Counted from the stretch's first letter, positions 1-13,355 are shown. The stretch is DNA of 64,000 nt from Bisporella sp. PMI_857 (GCA_021307315.1 JAJSPD010000095.1:88941-152940), one strand, 5' to 3'. Notes: a model not told the origin generated them from the letters alone. Translations and numbers: made by a program.

Positions 1-1630
1 CAAGCTTTCCATGCTTGCGTTCCCCACTTTCTGAACAGACCTCTTTGTTGACAAGCGTCGGTAGTTGTCCTTTGTATTCAACTGATTCTAGGGAATGTTG
101 TTCAATGGTTACATTATGCGAGTCTCCCTTTGACACACTGCTAAGATTATATCTTTGCGGACTCAGTGTTACCTCGTTTGGGTGAGGCATATCGAATGCC
201 GCATTCGATGTGAATTGCACACCGCAGATAGATGGCGACCCGAATTGTAGGTAATCTACCGCTGGCTTTGGACATCGCATAGGATTTGGTACACTGTAAT
301 CTTCTGCGGCCGATTCTTCTTCTCTCACCTCATCTACACAATTAGATCCAATGTTCAATCAAAGACGAGGCGATTTGTCACTGTCCAGAGGGTTTGCTAG
401 GTTGAATGATCTTACAGACTCAGTAAGCTGCTTTTTAAGTTCAGAGTAGGCCATCGAAGAGAGTAGGTATAATTTGATTTTCTCTAAAGTAGGAAGGTAT
501 GGCTGCTCATTATTGCTAAGGCCACTATCACTATAGATTCTCGGTTCATCATCGGGAATAGCTTCTTCCGCAGCTAGATAAAATTCCAGAAACCTTTCAA
601 GCGCAAGTTGTGACAGTATTTGCTTTTGAAGGTCATCCAAGTAGTGTACAGACCCTTCTTCAGCAAGCTCGAGACGCTTTCTGACTAGTATGATTATATA
701 TGCCCTGTAATTACTGACAAGGTGTGTTGCGCTTCTTTCCAAGTCGTTTCGTGCTTCTCTCCGAAGACTGAATGCGAATTTTTTGAGAATGCGACGTAAA
801 CCCCGCTCGAAGCGGTCGAGGCCGAAGTTATAGCCATCTATAATTAAGCCGCAAACCAAATTGTCTTTAACGAGCATCTCCGCCAGCTCTTCAGCAGCTT
901 CTTCAGTAGCTCCTCCGGCCGCAGCTGGATTAACAGAGGACATTGTGTTCATGGTAGCTAAACTTCGACTGGAAGCCACAGATTCAGACTTCCACTTGCC
1001 AGTCTCACGATTTTGTTCACCCTCATCAGGAATTAGTCTGTGCGCTTTTGATACCATACTAGAATATTCGCTATCTTTTGAGAAAGACGTTTTGGCGTCC
1101 GTATTGTCGTCACTTTTCTGAGGAGTGTTAGGCGATTTAAGGACTTTTTTATCTGATGGTGAGATCACTTCAGGACCTTGAGGCACTGCAAGATGTGTGG
1201 AATGTCTGCCAATAGGTTTATGAGGATGCTCATCTTTCATACAAGTTTTCTCGAGGAGGTGCGTCCACTTCCCACTTGCTGCAGCATGGCTATGCTTCAA
1301 ATGCTGTCCAAAGTGGTCCACTCTGAAGAATTTTCTTGTATGATCGCATTCTTCAAACCTGTGCATTTCTCGAAGATGACCTATCCGCGTTTCCCAGTCT
1401 CGCTGTGTTGCTATTGGGACTGTGGGTCCTGGCTCCGAGTGAGGAAAGTCTTCCCCGCAATATCCGCAGGTATCTGCTTCATCTAGTCGTGTGGAAGAAC
1501 TGTGAAATTCTGCTGCATAACTCAAGAGCATCGAGCAAGACCATGAATGATGACAGAGGTGAAGAGAATTCTGATGGTGCTCGGCTTTGTTCTTGCTTCC
1601 GAAACTTTTGTGGCAATAAGCACATAAATA
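1..1630 (-). CDS. Fungal C2H2 zinc-finger protein, 3' end cut by window edge
   Basis: The reading frame enters from an upstream exon through an acceptor CAG at 1631-1633 and starts with a C2H2-like finger (CAYCHKSFGSKNKAEHH, about 1580-1627). A second finger-like stretch follows (CGYCGEDF ... LREMHRFEECDH ... HLKHSH), then a low-complexity Ser/Lys/Thr linker, then a conserved-looking helical block with DRFERGLRRILKKFAF. That block resembles one seen in many fungal C2H2 and signalling proteins of unknown role. The in-frame TGA at 359-361 lies inside a plausible 48-nt intron (334-381: GTGACA donor, CTAAT branch, TAG acceptor), after which the same frame stays open to base 1. The first exon and the true start upstream of 1631 were not resolved. 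A nuclear DNA-binding role is inferred from the fingers only. Confidence 0.75.
334..381 (-). other. 48-nt intron hiding an in-frame stop
   Basis: Donor GTGACA at 381, branch-like CTAAT about 10 nt before the acceptor TAG at 334. Length is a multiple of three, so retention keeps frame but introduces a TGA. Without this intron the C2H2 protein would end at 359. Confidence 0.65.
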
Positions 1631-1633
1631 CTG

Positions 1634-2841
1634 TAAGCTGTATACTTGTTAATAAATATTACTAGACTCGGTCAAAACACAATAAGAATCAGAGCTAAGA
1701 GTTACCAATAATATTTTCCGCTCTATCACAGGTACCGGAACATATTCAAGCAATATATTTTATAATTATTATTTTTACAAACGTTTTCAAACACTTGTCA
1801 ATCTTCCAAGGCCAAATTACTTGTAGAAGGTGGGAGTCACAAATGGGAATAATTGGCTGTGAAGTATAAAGAAGCAACAACAATTTTCTTAGAATTAAAT
1901 AAGTATTCAACACAATGCATCGCCTAGCCAAGATCCGAAAGCTAGACAGCTAAATAGCCAAAGCTCATGAGGCTGGAAACCTGCAGCTTAACAGCATTAG
2001 AAGCACTATATCTTTTTATCAATACTCCTCGTGTGCCATTAACCCATTGACATTGGTCTCTGCCGAATGAATACCATGGGTTCTGAGCTTATATATTCTA
2101 AGCATCACCATTTGCTTGACTTAGACAGCAAAGAATTATATATTCACTCTTTCACTTGACAATTGTATGGCTGAATACTTTTGCCTGTCTATCATTCATT
2201 GGTATCGAAAGAAAATGTGTATATAAGAAGCCAACTCTCTAATTTGGTACTACATATGCTAAACAAAGAAAATATGGAGGAGCAGAGAAGTCAACGGAGT
2301 TGGTTATCATGGTCTGAAGTTGAGACTGGGAATACCATGCGAAACTTAGAGCCTTCACCCCCAAAAACTTCCATCCCACATGGGGGTTGAAATATAGATG
2401 TTCTATTCTGCGCAGGTTCGTAAGCGAAAGTGCAATAGTATATAGCAACAAGAGGGATATGACAACAAGCGTATCCAAACAAAAGTAGACCTCCAGCTAA
2501 GAATGTAAACGTGCCTCCTATATTAAACTCAACCAACCTATTCATAAATTTAACATCCGAATTCTGTTCAGGGCTCCTATTATTGTCTTTGTACTGGCGG
2601 AGAGAGGCAATATTAAAATGCATCTATACAGCTCAGAAGAAATTTGTCTCAAACATTGCTTAACCTGAGGTTGTATTCTTCTGCTCATCTCTTGCATTTG
2701 CAGGCTGAATCAGTCTAAAAATTGCTTTGCATACATACTCTCTTCTCCCCTAGAATTGAATTTAACTAGAACCATTTGCCTATACCCCATCCTAAGGATA
2801 GCACCGGACAACCATGGGTGAAGTTATAAGCGGACCAGAAC
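1634..2841. other. Intergenic, about 1.2 kb
   Basis: It should hold the missing first exon of the C2H2 gene. Overlapping short minus-strand frames at 2239-2623 encode a hydrophobic stretch (IGGTFTFLAGGLLLFGYACCHIPL) but have no family match I recognise and no clear splice structure. Otherwise A+T-rich with nothing recognised. Confidence 0.4.
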
Positions 2842-4468
2842 CTATCCTGATGCGAGGGAAATCTTGCTTAGGCTTTCCCCCGTCTTTAATGTCCAATCCC
2901 CGGCCCAGTCTTCACGCCTCATTACATCAATCTCTATGTCCTCTTTAGGATTCAGCAACACAGACAGCTGACTATAGTCTAGAGGTGCATTGAGGCCCCA
3001 TATACCACTGCTCGGTCGTAAGTCTGCTCTAACAGCCAATAGTGCCACAGTTATCAATATTTCAGTTGCAGCAAACTGTCTCGCTGGGCACAAATGTGGT
3101 GGTGCGCCCCATGCTAGGAACGCGCTGGGAGGTATTGCAGGCCTGTGGGGGCCTTTCTCGGGGACAAAGCGATAGGGATCAAACTCGGAAGATGTATGGC
3201 CCCATATCTCGCTGTCGTAGTGGACTGGTCTACCCGGAATTTGGACATAGGCTCCTCGTTTCAGAAGATATTGGCTATCCAGGAGGGTATCCTCTAAGAC
3301 TGTGCGGATATTGGCATGGTTATGCCGCATTCGCTGAGTCTCTTCGAACATGGACAGCAATAAAGGACATCGGGATTTGATTGCAGCAACATCTAGAATG
3401 AAACCTTCCTTTTTCGATCCACTGACAGCCCCACTAATTACTTCTTCTCTGATGTTGACCAGAAGCTCTTGACGCGCGAAGAGCTCACAGATAGTCCAGT
3501 ACAGTGTTGATGTTGTATTGGGAAAAGTCGCGATTGAGAAAGCGGTCTCTTGCTTGATCACGTCTTCTTCTTCGTATCCCATTTCTCTCATGAAGCGAAC
3601 GCGCTCTTTGGAAACCTGCGCCACATCTTGGGGACATCTGCCGAAGTATTGACGGAAAGACTCAAATACTTTTTCACGAGCGGCATAGCCCGGGCCACCG
3701 AGTATGTCGAGACCGCCGAAATGTATTGAGGCATACGAATTCCATGTCCTGCGCGGCAACTTAGAGAGCAATGTAGCTCATATGAAGCGATACACTCACC
3801 AGAAAGCCTCTGCAATTGACGGGTCAGTATAAGGATGGTTTGCTCCGTATATACCGCAACTTGATGCCTGAACAGTTGTGTGTCGCGCCCACTTCATAAG
3901 CTTAATCTGTTTCGGTGATTTGGTCCCAGCGTTCAAGAGCTCATACAAATCAATGAGAAGTCGGTCTCCCATTCTCAAATTCTGCTCGTCAAGATACGGG
4001 CCTGGCAGGAGAGCATCAACTATAACGCTGCGGAATCCATCCAGCTTCTTACCAACAAAGAGACTCTGTGCGTGATTGCTGGCATTACCAAGCTTTACGG
4101 CGGCGAGCTGAACGAACGGCTTGAAGGAGATCGTTTTCGAGCTCTTTTGGATTAAGGGAATCAGTCGACGTGAGTTGGAAACATAAATTTTGAAGCTGAA
4201 GATGCCCAGCGTGTACATTTCTGAATCCGTACGTTTGCTACTGTCGGGTCATCCAAATTGATCAGCATTCTACAGTAGTTGTAGCTAACCTGGTCTTGTT
4301 ATAATAAGCTGTCCCATAAGTAACCAGTCCAAGAAGGTGACCTATCAGAGGCACTCGAGGCCGTACTCGCGGTGGCTCCTTGGAATCATCCCGAAGACTC
4401 AAAAGGAACTCAACAGCATAGGCTAAGAGGACGACGCTCGCAAAACCGTAAACTATCTCGCGCAACAT
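2842..4468 (-). CDS. Cytochrome P450 monooxygenase, CYP7/CYP8-like type
   Basis: Three exons (4468-4290, 4240-3800, 3748-2842) join to 508 aa. Introns 4241-4289 and 3749-3799 have GT...AG ends and restore frame. The N-terminus (LREIVYGFASVVLLAYAVEFLLSL) is a membrane anchor followed by a proline-rich hinge (RVRPRVPLIGHLLG), as in microsomal P450s. The haem-binding loop FLAWGAPPHLCPARQFA carries the thiolate Cys near residue 427. The usual CxG after the Cys is CPAR here, and the spacing resembles CYP7/CYP8-type enzymes rather than FxxGxRxCxG. An ETQRMRHN segment fits the ExxR of helix K. Family-wide role: O2- and NADPH-dependent oxidation of a lipophilic substrate at the ER; substrate unknown. 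No other biosynthetic genes adjoin it. Confidence 0.87.
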
Positions 4469-5822
4469 ATTTCAACGGAAGGCGTTACATTGAAAATAAG
4501 AAGCGAACCCAACGACTATAAATATAAAAAATTGTTGCTTTAGCCATATATGAATCTTTGGGTATTAATTACATGGCTTGATTGTATCTCGGCCAAGTTT
4601 ACGATACTTCATACGATTGGCTAATTTGTCCGACCCTGTTCACCAGTAACCATGATGAAGAGTATTCTATGGACAAGGTTTCAGATGACAACCACATCTG
4701 TATTACAGTAGTGTCTGCAAGGAATTTTGCTCTTAAAGGCCATATCTAGATATGGAAACTAAGTATCTCCGGATATGCACGTGATGCCCCATAAGATCTT
4801 GCAGCGTATCGCTGAACTTCGAAGAAGGACTTATTGATTTTCGTATATAGTATCTGCGGTGCTCAGAAGAAGCACCTCAAGGGTCAAGCCACACGTTTAG
4901 ATCATGATGTAAGTCTAATCCCAAGCTTCTCGTTTCTGAGCGAAAGTAAACATGCTAGTACGTGTAATAACCGAGTACAATTTATATTCCTCCTTATACG
5001 ACTTACAGCTTCATTTCGGTTGCCACCACTTTAGCGTGAATATCCTTTGGTAGGCTTTGTGGCTTCGAATTCGGGTGTGAAGACTAGGATTCACATACAG
5101 ATTCTCTATGCTTAACAGTTTACGAATTGCTTTACAATCAACCAAAACGAACAAATATCGTACGAGCAAGGTTCAAACATTTATATAAGTATGTCTGAAA
5201 ACACCGAATCAGCAAGAAAGATACTTTCCACCAATCTATTTGAGAAAGTATGGATCAAGGCAGTCCAGAAGGAGTACCATTTTGATTAGACCGGAGAGAA
5301 TCCAATGACACACAGCGTCCCATAAATACGGAGCTGAAGCGAATTAATGATTTAAGAAGTTTCAGACTAGTCAACACCACATTGAGAGTCATGGCAACGT
5401 ATTGTGCTACAACAATTATGGTACTGGCGGCAGCCAAATGTAGCTGTAAAAGAACAGCCTTGGCTAAATTGAATTTATGTGTAGCCCGTGAAGAAGCTTG
5501 CGCTAACTTTTGCAAAAAATATATTGCATGTCAGGAAATGGGTGTGTGAGTACGGCTTTTAAGAAACTAGATTCCACCCGACGTACTGCCTCTCGGCGAG
5601 TGAGATCCCAACTGAAGAGCACTTATGCTTTGTGGAGCAGGCCATACACAGTCCAAGCTGAGCAATTAAACATTATGATTGGGTATCAAGGACTTGCTAC
5701 GTTTCCTATCTGGAAGCTATTATAGCAATGCTCATCAATATACACATCTCCCTGCTCCTTCCCATCAGAATCCACAGAGCACATGAAAACTTACCACGCC
5801 ATGATATATGTTCTCAAAGGAT
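4469..5822. other. Intergenic, about 1.35 kb
   Basis: Probable promoter of the P450 near 4470-4600 and the 3' region of the EXPERA gene. Small frames at 5255-5515 and 5510-5725 lack recognisable domains and are treated as chance. Confidence 0.5.
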
Positions 5823-6726
<904 letters not shown>

Positions 6727-9415
6727 TTTGGAGGTAGGGGGAGGTAGGGACAGTAGCGTGTTGTTAAGGAATGTTGTGCAAAGTCGGGTTGTACAAAACG
6801 AAGTAGGAGAGGCTCAGGTGGATTTAGGGGTTCGAGACTTCCCATCTTGGCGCGTGTTTTTATGATGTGGCAGTGCAAACTGATGTGGCTGGTGAGGTAC
6901 TTTGCTTGCATTGATGTGAGCCCGATGGCATCAATATATATTGTTTGACTGTTGACAAGATTGCGTGTTGAGGTAGAGGAATGGGCTTAATAATTGTATA
7001 AATATGACCCCCTGTTCAAAAATCAATGGCATAAAACGCTTTACGAACAACTACCTCCTGATTCGAGGAGACATGTCTGCACGTCTGGTACTCTATCTAT
7101 CATAATCGACTTCGTACTGTATTTGACGCCTTATTTTCAAGGGGCAGAATAAATTTTCACACTTCTGATGTTGTCAAAATGGATATGTTTTCATTTCATT
7201 TTTGAATGACTACTTCTGTTTTGTCAGTATGTTATAAACTGCTGTCAATTTCACCACTCTCATACAGCGCGAATATGAAATTTCTAAGTATAGAAAAAAG
7301 TGTTCTACGGCAAGTTATACATTTTCTTTTAGACCTGCTCATACATGCACTGGTAGCTTTATTCCTCTGGTTAGTGGTATTTTATAAAGAATGATAGTGA
7401 TCGCTTTTATACGATACATAAGTAGAATACAAAACCTGTCTGTGAGCAGCTACACTGGATAGCATTCCAAAATCGATTTATGACTTAGTCTATTGATGGA
7501 TGTATTTTGCCAGAAATCGTTGCTTGTTTCAATACTCAAGCTTATAAATATACCCTTTTTACACCATTTAGCATGCAGCAAAGAATAAGTCTAGGTACCA
7601 AGGAACAGGCTGAAAGCATGATAAGTTCCACGCCTGTATTTTATTTAGATATTGCATGTTCAATTCACAATTATATGGGAATACTTAAAGCTGTACGTTT
7701 GGGGAAAGTATAACATTGGGATGTGTAAAGCATACTGAGTAATTCAAATGTTGCTGTGGGTTGAACTATTGCTGTCTTGGCTTATTTCTCTGCTACTATA
7801 TGAACTGAATTTTATGTACCAAAAGGATGGCTTACATACCTCGGCTTTGTGAAGATCAAACTAAAATTTTATTATACAAATATCTACTTCTCTTCTTGCT
7901 TTTTACCAATCTTTGTAGAACTTTTCTTTTAAACCCATGTTCCGGAATCATTCTAGTAAGTGTGCACAACTCCTTTTTGCCTCTTATATTTCCGCTACAG
8001 CTAGCATCCAGTTATAACAAACACCTGGAACTCATCATTAATCTTTGATTATATTTTTCACCAGACGTAGGAGAATTCGGGCAGCAATTCCTCCAACATT
8101 TAAAAAGTATATGCTCCCTCTTGCCATTGAGATTTCTATTCCTCTTTGGCTTAGTATCCTTAATAGACACGTTTTGTTGCGCACTATTGCAGCTTAGGGG
8201 TACACAATCGTGACGTACGTAACTTGACAGAATACAACAGCAATTAGAATATTTAGACACAAGTTTTTTTTGCGTAGAAATGGTTACACAATAACCATAG
8301 GCCTTTACCTAGAAGAACTAGTCAGGCTATTTAAACGCGTAGTGACTTGAAATGTTGCCGTGATTTTGATTGCCGCTAACTCTAGAATGCTTTTATATAA
8401 GGGTTAATCTAACAAGGGAACGCACAAGAGAGCTATAGCTTACATGCAAGGCCCTACTTGGAACATTATGTTTTAAATTTTATTATTAACATATGTAGGT
8501 TAACTATTCAGCAGGTCCTTAGAACGAAAGTACCTCCTAATGTATATTTCCAGTTTTGGTTTGTTCCAATATCTTGCACTTATCAGGCACAAACCTAGCC
8601 TTTATTTTTGGCTTGAAAAGTTCAGCATCTATTTCTTCCCAGTTTAAACTTAACATACACCCAAATGGTGAATCAAGCACCTGTTTTACCCTACAAAACC
8701 TCATATTTCCACAACCTTTCTCCTTCGCCCCTTGTACCAGGTATAAATATGCGCCATTCAGCATCATAAAAAATTAACCAAGAATCCAGGTCTGCAAACC
8801 TATCATGTGTGAATGGCAAAGTAGGAGAAGCGTAGTGGGTGGCTTAGGATCTTATCTCACACCTTAAGCCATAGCGATACAGGCTACAACATATAACCGT
8901 ATATACTATACCTAAGCTAAAAATAAACAAGCAAATACAAGCCAGTTCTCACAAAATATATTGCTGCCAAAGCATGCAACATTGCCCACAATGCTATTTC
9001 CATCACAACTAGGCAAAAGAGCCCATAGCTTCAACCTTCAAGCTCAACTTGCTTCTCCCACATCACACACACACTCCAACAAATCAACAACCCATACACA
9101 TGCGCCTCAGATCGCCAAATCGCAAGCATCCGCTTGAGCAAGAACTACTTGAGCGAGAGGATCCCCTGATTTACCACAAACCCCAAAAACAACCCACCAC
9201 CACCTGGCTCCCCCGTAATACACCCCACCCATCCAACCTCCTCGCCTTGCCAAATTTACCTTATGCCTCGCGTTTTACATGTATTTGCATTTCCAACATT
9301 CGCTCATTCACCCGCGCGCGCCCAAATCACAACAACCAAACCAAGCGGTGTTGCACCCAGCTTCATCATCGTCAATTGTGGAAAAAGAAAGTAAAATTTG
9401 GAAAAATTTAGGGAG

Positions 9416-9444
9416 TTTTTTTTTTTTGGGGGGGGGGGGGGGGG
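9416..9444. repeat. Homopolymer junction T12-G17
   Basis: Twelve T (9416-9427) are directly followed by seventeen G (9428-9444). The exact length is likely to vary and is prone to sequencing error. Confidence 0.85.
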
Positions 9445-9602
9445 TTTCTTATAAATTAACTACTATCTCCGCAAAGCCGTGAGAAGATAGGGACAGGCGC
9501 AAAGGCCACATGGGACTCAGATGATCTGGGAGAGGAGGGGGAGTGGGCATGCATGCATGTTTGACCTGCTGCCAGGACGCGAGACGAGAAGCTTCGCGGA
9601 CG

Positions 9603-9749
9603 ATGGTGTATGCGCGCAGGAAGGGTATATTCTTCGCCTGGTATGGGTGGCGAGCGAGGTTTGGCCTGTCTGCTGCTGTGGGGTTGTTGTTGGGTCTTTT
9701 GTCGTTGATGGTTTTGCATTATGGCTGGGAAATTAAGTATGGGATGTGA
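9603..9749 (+). CDS. Possible 48-residue membrane miniprotein
   Basis: An ATG-initiated frame encodes a basic N-terminus (MVYARRKG), an aromatic patch, then one hydrophobic span (FGLSAAVGLLLGLLSLMVLHYGW). The basic-aromatic-hydrophobic pattern is what a single-pass membrane miniprotein would show, but it may equally be chance. I recognise no family, and the frame is open upstream to 9543. Confidence 0.2.
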   Translation: MVYARRKGIFFAWYGWRARFGLSAAVGLLLGLLSLMVLHYGWEIKYGM

Positions 9750-10134
9750 ATGAACTGTTTCTATTCTCTGCTGGAGATGGAAAGACACCTGTGCAACATA
9801 TTGATTATTTGTAGATGCGTGAACTAGGTGGTATCATACATATCATTGTGGTGGGTGCTAAATTGTCGTCATTTTGTGAGAGCGGTGCTCATCTAGGTCT
9901 TATCTTATGTGATATAGCAGATATTTATATGGATGTTGAAAATGCAACAATGCAGAAAACTTGCCACATCACAGAAACGTAGCAGCAGGAAAGCAATCTG
10001 GGTTGGGTAAAGCGGTCAATTGCAATGCTATCGGGTATTTAACTATATATCATTGTTGTGTCATAACCATGTAGTTCCATCGACGCCATCCCAAAAAACC
10101 ATGTATCCTCCCATAGTATCACAAAAGAGCAAGT

Positions 10135-10468
10135 CTAGTGCTTGGCGGCCTCTGTATTGTATATTAGTGATGCGCCTCACCAGGAGGAAGAAGAGGTGAA
10201 CATACCCTTGTGGACATCAGCCTTGGTGTCGTGGGAACTCTCGCTGAGCTTGTCTCCGATGGCATCCTTGCCAGCGGTCAAGCGGGTTGAGGCGTCGGCG
10301 TTGCTGTCCTTGGCCACATTCTTGTTGGTCTCCTTGGAGGCGGTATCAACGGCACCTTGGACGGTCTCGGAGACCTGTGAACTGTTAGCTACCAATATTT
10401 CGTCATGGCATGGAGGAGACAGGGAGCAAGCATACGTAGTTGGCTGCGTTCTTGATGGTGTCTGCCAT
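10135..10468 (-). CDS. grg-1: Glucose-repressible / clock-controlled protein (Grg1/CCG-1 family)
   Basis: Three exons (10468-10436, 10374-10206, 10151-10135) encode 72 aa beginning MADTIKNAANY and ending HKEAAKH. The middle carries the family pattern SETVQGAVDTASKE, NKNVAKDSNAD and STRLTAGKDAIGDKLSESSHD. Introns are 10375-10435 and 10152-10205 (donor GTATGT, branch CACTAAT). The second splice is needed: unspliced, the frame stops at 10177 after an untypical SSSSW tail, while splicing restores the usual AAKH end with a 17-nt last exon. Neurospora grg-1/ccg-1 is an abundant glucose-starvation and clock-induced transcript encoding a small hydrophilic helical protein of unclear biochemical function. 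An AGGGG (STRE-like) element lies near 10694 upstream. Confidence 0.9.
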
Positions 10469-11842
10469 TGTGAATGATTGTGGTTTGTTTGTTTGGCTTG
10501 CGTGTGTGTATAAGTGTTATGATTGTGAGGTAGTGTATTGATAGTGATGGAAGTGATGAGGAGGAAGCAGTTCTTATATATAAGTTTTGGGTATGGAGCA
10601 GGCAGGAAGAGGACATATCCCACCATATCACATCACATGGTTGTTTGAATTAAATAATGATACGTCACTGCATGCAGGAGGAAGAAGCAGAGGAGGGGAT
10701 TGCGTGAGTAGGAAGAGTATCATTCAGAAGAGGTTCTGCATTGACTCGGCTTAAGCAGCCAAGTTGACACAGGTCAAAACACCGCAAGTAGGAAGGGAGG
10801 GATGGGTAGCGGCATCCTTCCTCTTTTTGGTGAAGTGATATCATTTTGTGTGGGTTTCTGGTAGGTAAAACGAACTGACACCATTATTCCCTTATACGTC
10901 ATATGGATCCAGATCCAGCCCTTCCCAAGTGACGCAACCATCTCTATTTTACCCAATTAGCGTGCTCCAATCCACTTTCCCATAGTTGCCTTGAATGCGC
11001 AATTTTCAATTTAGCATGTGGCTCGATGACGGAGCCGTCGTCCGGTCAGTTGTGTAAATATGGGGTTGTTCGCATTTCGTCGAATTAGAAGTTATTTAGA
11101 AAGAAGGTGGGGAAGGATGATACATCTTCATCGGTCGATCCTTCATGTTATGTCATATGAATCTGCTTTAACTTATGTGAGGCAACGCGAGTATGTTTTT
11201 TATGTACCGCATGCATGCGTGTCTACAAAGTACTCTACTCTACTCTATCTCTATCTCTACGGTGATACATCATGCCAAGGCTGAGGCCTCATTCGTCAAT
11301 TCAGCTCCATTGCTTACCCATAGTGACGTTGCACTTGGACTGCCCTCTGTAGATTACCCTTCCATCTGCTTTCTGATGCTTTCTGATACTGCCTATCATG
11401 TCCTGCCGTAAAAAAAAAACAGGGAATAGGAAATTGTGCATGTGTCCTCTGGGGCAAGATGTGGCTGAGATGGAGTTTCGCTGGCTTGGTAAACAGCCTG
11501 GTTGGATGTGGTTGAGTGAACGTGTCAATGCTGTCCTGTACGGCCAGATATGTACCGTAAGCTATCCAAAGCTAGCGGAATCTTCCAGCTGCCGGCCCAG
11601 AGCAAGCAATACCATCTTCAACTCAATCCTCTCCTCTGCCAGGTCGCCGAGGTTGACCTCTGCTTCCTCACTGTAAGAGAGCATCAGGTGCTCTCCAGTC
11701 ACGGAGCTATTGTCTTCAGCCATACAAGTCCAACTCTACCGCCTTCAGATTTATGAGAGCTTAAGTTGCCTCGCTTTCTCTCGAGTGACATGCCATCTCA
11801 GTTGTACAGTTGCAGCCTTCAATCCACACTCAACGGGCGCCT
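10469..11842. other. Intergenic, about 1.4 kb
   Basis: Promoter side of the grg-1 homologue and the 3' side of the AIM32-like gene. It holds a short CTCTA microsatellite-like tract at 11232-11260. Short frames at 11193-11756 have no recognised domain. Confidence 0.5.
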
Positions 11843-12932
11843 TCAGATCCTCAAAATCTCCCCGCCCTGTCTGATTCCTCCACGAAACATATCCTCCACT
11901 ACCTTGCCCTCTAAAATGGTTGCCTTCACAATCCCCTCTACATGTCTAGGCTCGACCCGCCCATACCAGATCCCGCATCCCGCCAAAGGATGTGGCTCTC
12001 CTCCTTTCAGCTTCAGATGGGGAGGCAGATACACAATTACATTGCCTGCGAACTTGTGTCCACCAATATGACTAATAAGCCCAACTCCAGCAGCTAACTT
12101 TTGGTCCTTATTGTCCAGTGCTTCTCCTTCATGTCTTGTTTCATGGAGAGGTTGGTGCTTGCCAATTCCGATCCTCTCTAGTGACTTCCGAAACTCTGCT
12201 CGTAGAATCGGGCCGGTAATCCCGCAACGTATATCTCGTCCGCCGTGTCCGCAAATGAGAACCATGATATCTTGCACATCTTCGGCGGGAGGTAGCAGCT
12301 CGCGATACTCCATGTTACGCACGAGCCTGTCTCTGTGCACAGGTGAAAGAGCATTGTGGGCTGGATGCAGCTTGGAAGGCAGGACATATCCCTTGACCAA
12401 CGCTTGTACGGATTCAAAGGACACCCGCGGTAAGTATGGTACATATTTGAAAGAGGGGAAGAGGTATGCGGAGCTGGTCTGTACCTCGTGTCGACGTGGG
12501 TGCACAGAGCTAGGAAAGGAGGAGTTGAGAACGGACACATTGTGATAGGGCTGTGGAGTATTTAGTATCTTATTCGAGGCTTGCAATATGGAAAAGTCAA
12601 AATACATCAGAATATGTCCCGCCTCTTCCGAGCAGTTCCTTGATATCCGCTGCAAGGTTATCTCCCGAGTTCTCCTCCTCAATCCGACTCGGCCAGTCAT
12701 CTTTCCCGGTGCAAATGAGAATCTGCTCCGCGTACGCTGCCATTGTGCCATTGAGCGGTTTTGAATGGTCGATCAGAAAGCCCTCGGGCATTTCTGGTGT
12801 AGGTGCACAGCTACATGTTGGGGATGGACATGATGGGATGATAGGAAATGATGCTGTTTCAGGGCGAGTAGAGTAACAACGAATGGCTCGAGGTAGACGC
12901 CATGCTGACAGAGGTCTCGCTCGAAGAAACAT
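11843..12932 (-). CDS. AIM32: AIM32-like sucrase/ferredoxin-type thioredoxin-fold protein
   Basis: Exons 12932-12606 and 12550-11843 (intron 12551-12605, GTATTT...CCACAG with TACTAAAT branch) give 344 aa. The Arg-rich, Ser-containing N-terminus (MFLRARPLSAWRLPRAIRCYST) looks like a mitochondrial presequence. Next comes the Cys cluster SCPSPTCSCAP, the block LNGTMAAYAEQILICTGKDDWPSRIEEE, then VLICGHGGRDIRCGITGPIL and HIGGHKFAGNVIVYLPP, which are the ferredoxin-like HxGRDxRCG and HxGGHxFA signatures. Yeast Aim32 is a mitochondrial thioredoxin-like Fe-S/redox protein linked to mitochondrial inheritance and redox quality control. It shares a 423-bp divergent promoter with the MTQ1 homologue. Confidence 0.88.
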
Positions 12933-13355
12933 GAATACAGAACTTGGTGGTTGTGGAGGAGAGCATGAAAGCTCCTTTATCTTTTATCAGTTGCGTCATT
13001 GGCATCCTTGGGCGACCGGAAATTTTTTTCCTTTTGGGCAGATGCAACACAACGCGAGATGAACGATAGCTTTCTTTGCCCTCATTGAATTTGTGTTTGT
13101 TCTTTAGTCTGCTCCTTGATTGAACCCTTTCGTCTTGCCTCAATGTATTATTAATAGCTTGATCGTTGGTCCTGCAGAAGCAATCCCAGTGCTGTGAAGG
13201 ACAGCTCATCATCCATGCCCGCGAAAGCTCCAGCAGCAAGGCATTGGGATAGCCTTGATGATTCTTTTCTATCTTTTTCTTTACAGACCTTTCTAATGTG
13301 TATAATATTTGACGATTGAATAAACGGGATTCTTCGCTCGCGCCAGCTTCACGTA
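12933..13355. promoter_or_regulatory. Shared divergent promoter of AIM32-like and MTQ1-like genes
   Basis: The 423 bp separate two start codons facing away from each other. A minus-strand frame through it has no family resemblance. An ATTGG (CCAAT on the other strand) lies near 12998. Co-regulation of two mitochondrial genes is an inference from layout. Confidence 0.45.

Larger units (their letters stand above)
6727..10134. other. Long A+T-rich intergenic region
   Basis: About 3.4 kb without a recognisable conserved gene on either strand. It contains a T12G17 homopolymer junction at 9416-9444, pyrimidine-rich sequence around 9050-9300 and a possible small ORF at 9603-9749 (listed separately). 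Remaining ORFs are short and compositionally random. Confidence 0.55.

Noticed and set aside
2239..2623. Two overlapping minus-strand frames with hydrophobic stretches
   Set aside because: No recognised family, different frames without a sensible splice; kept only as a remark in the intergenic entry.
5255..5515. 86-codon frame with Ala/Leu-rich segment
   Set aside because: No conserved motif and no signal or domain; likely chance.
12111..12545. 144-codon plus-strand frame
   Set aside because: Antisense shadow of the AIM32-like second exon.
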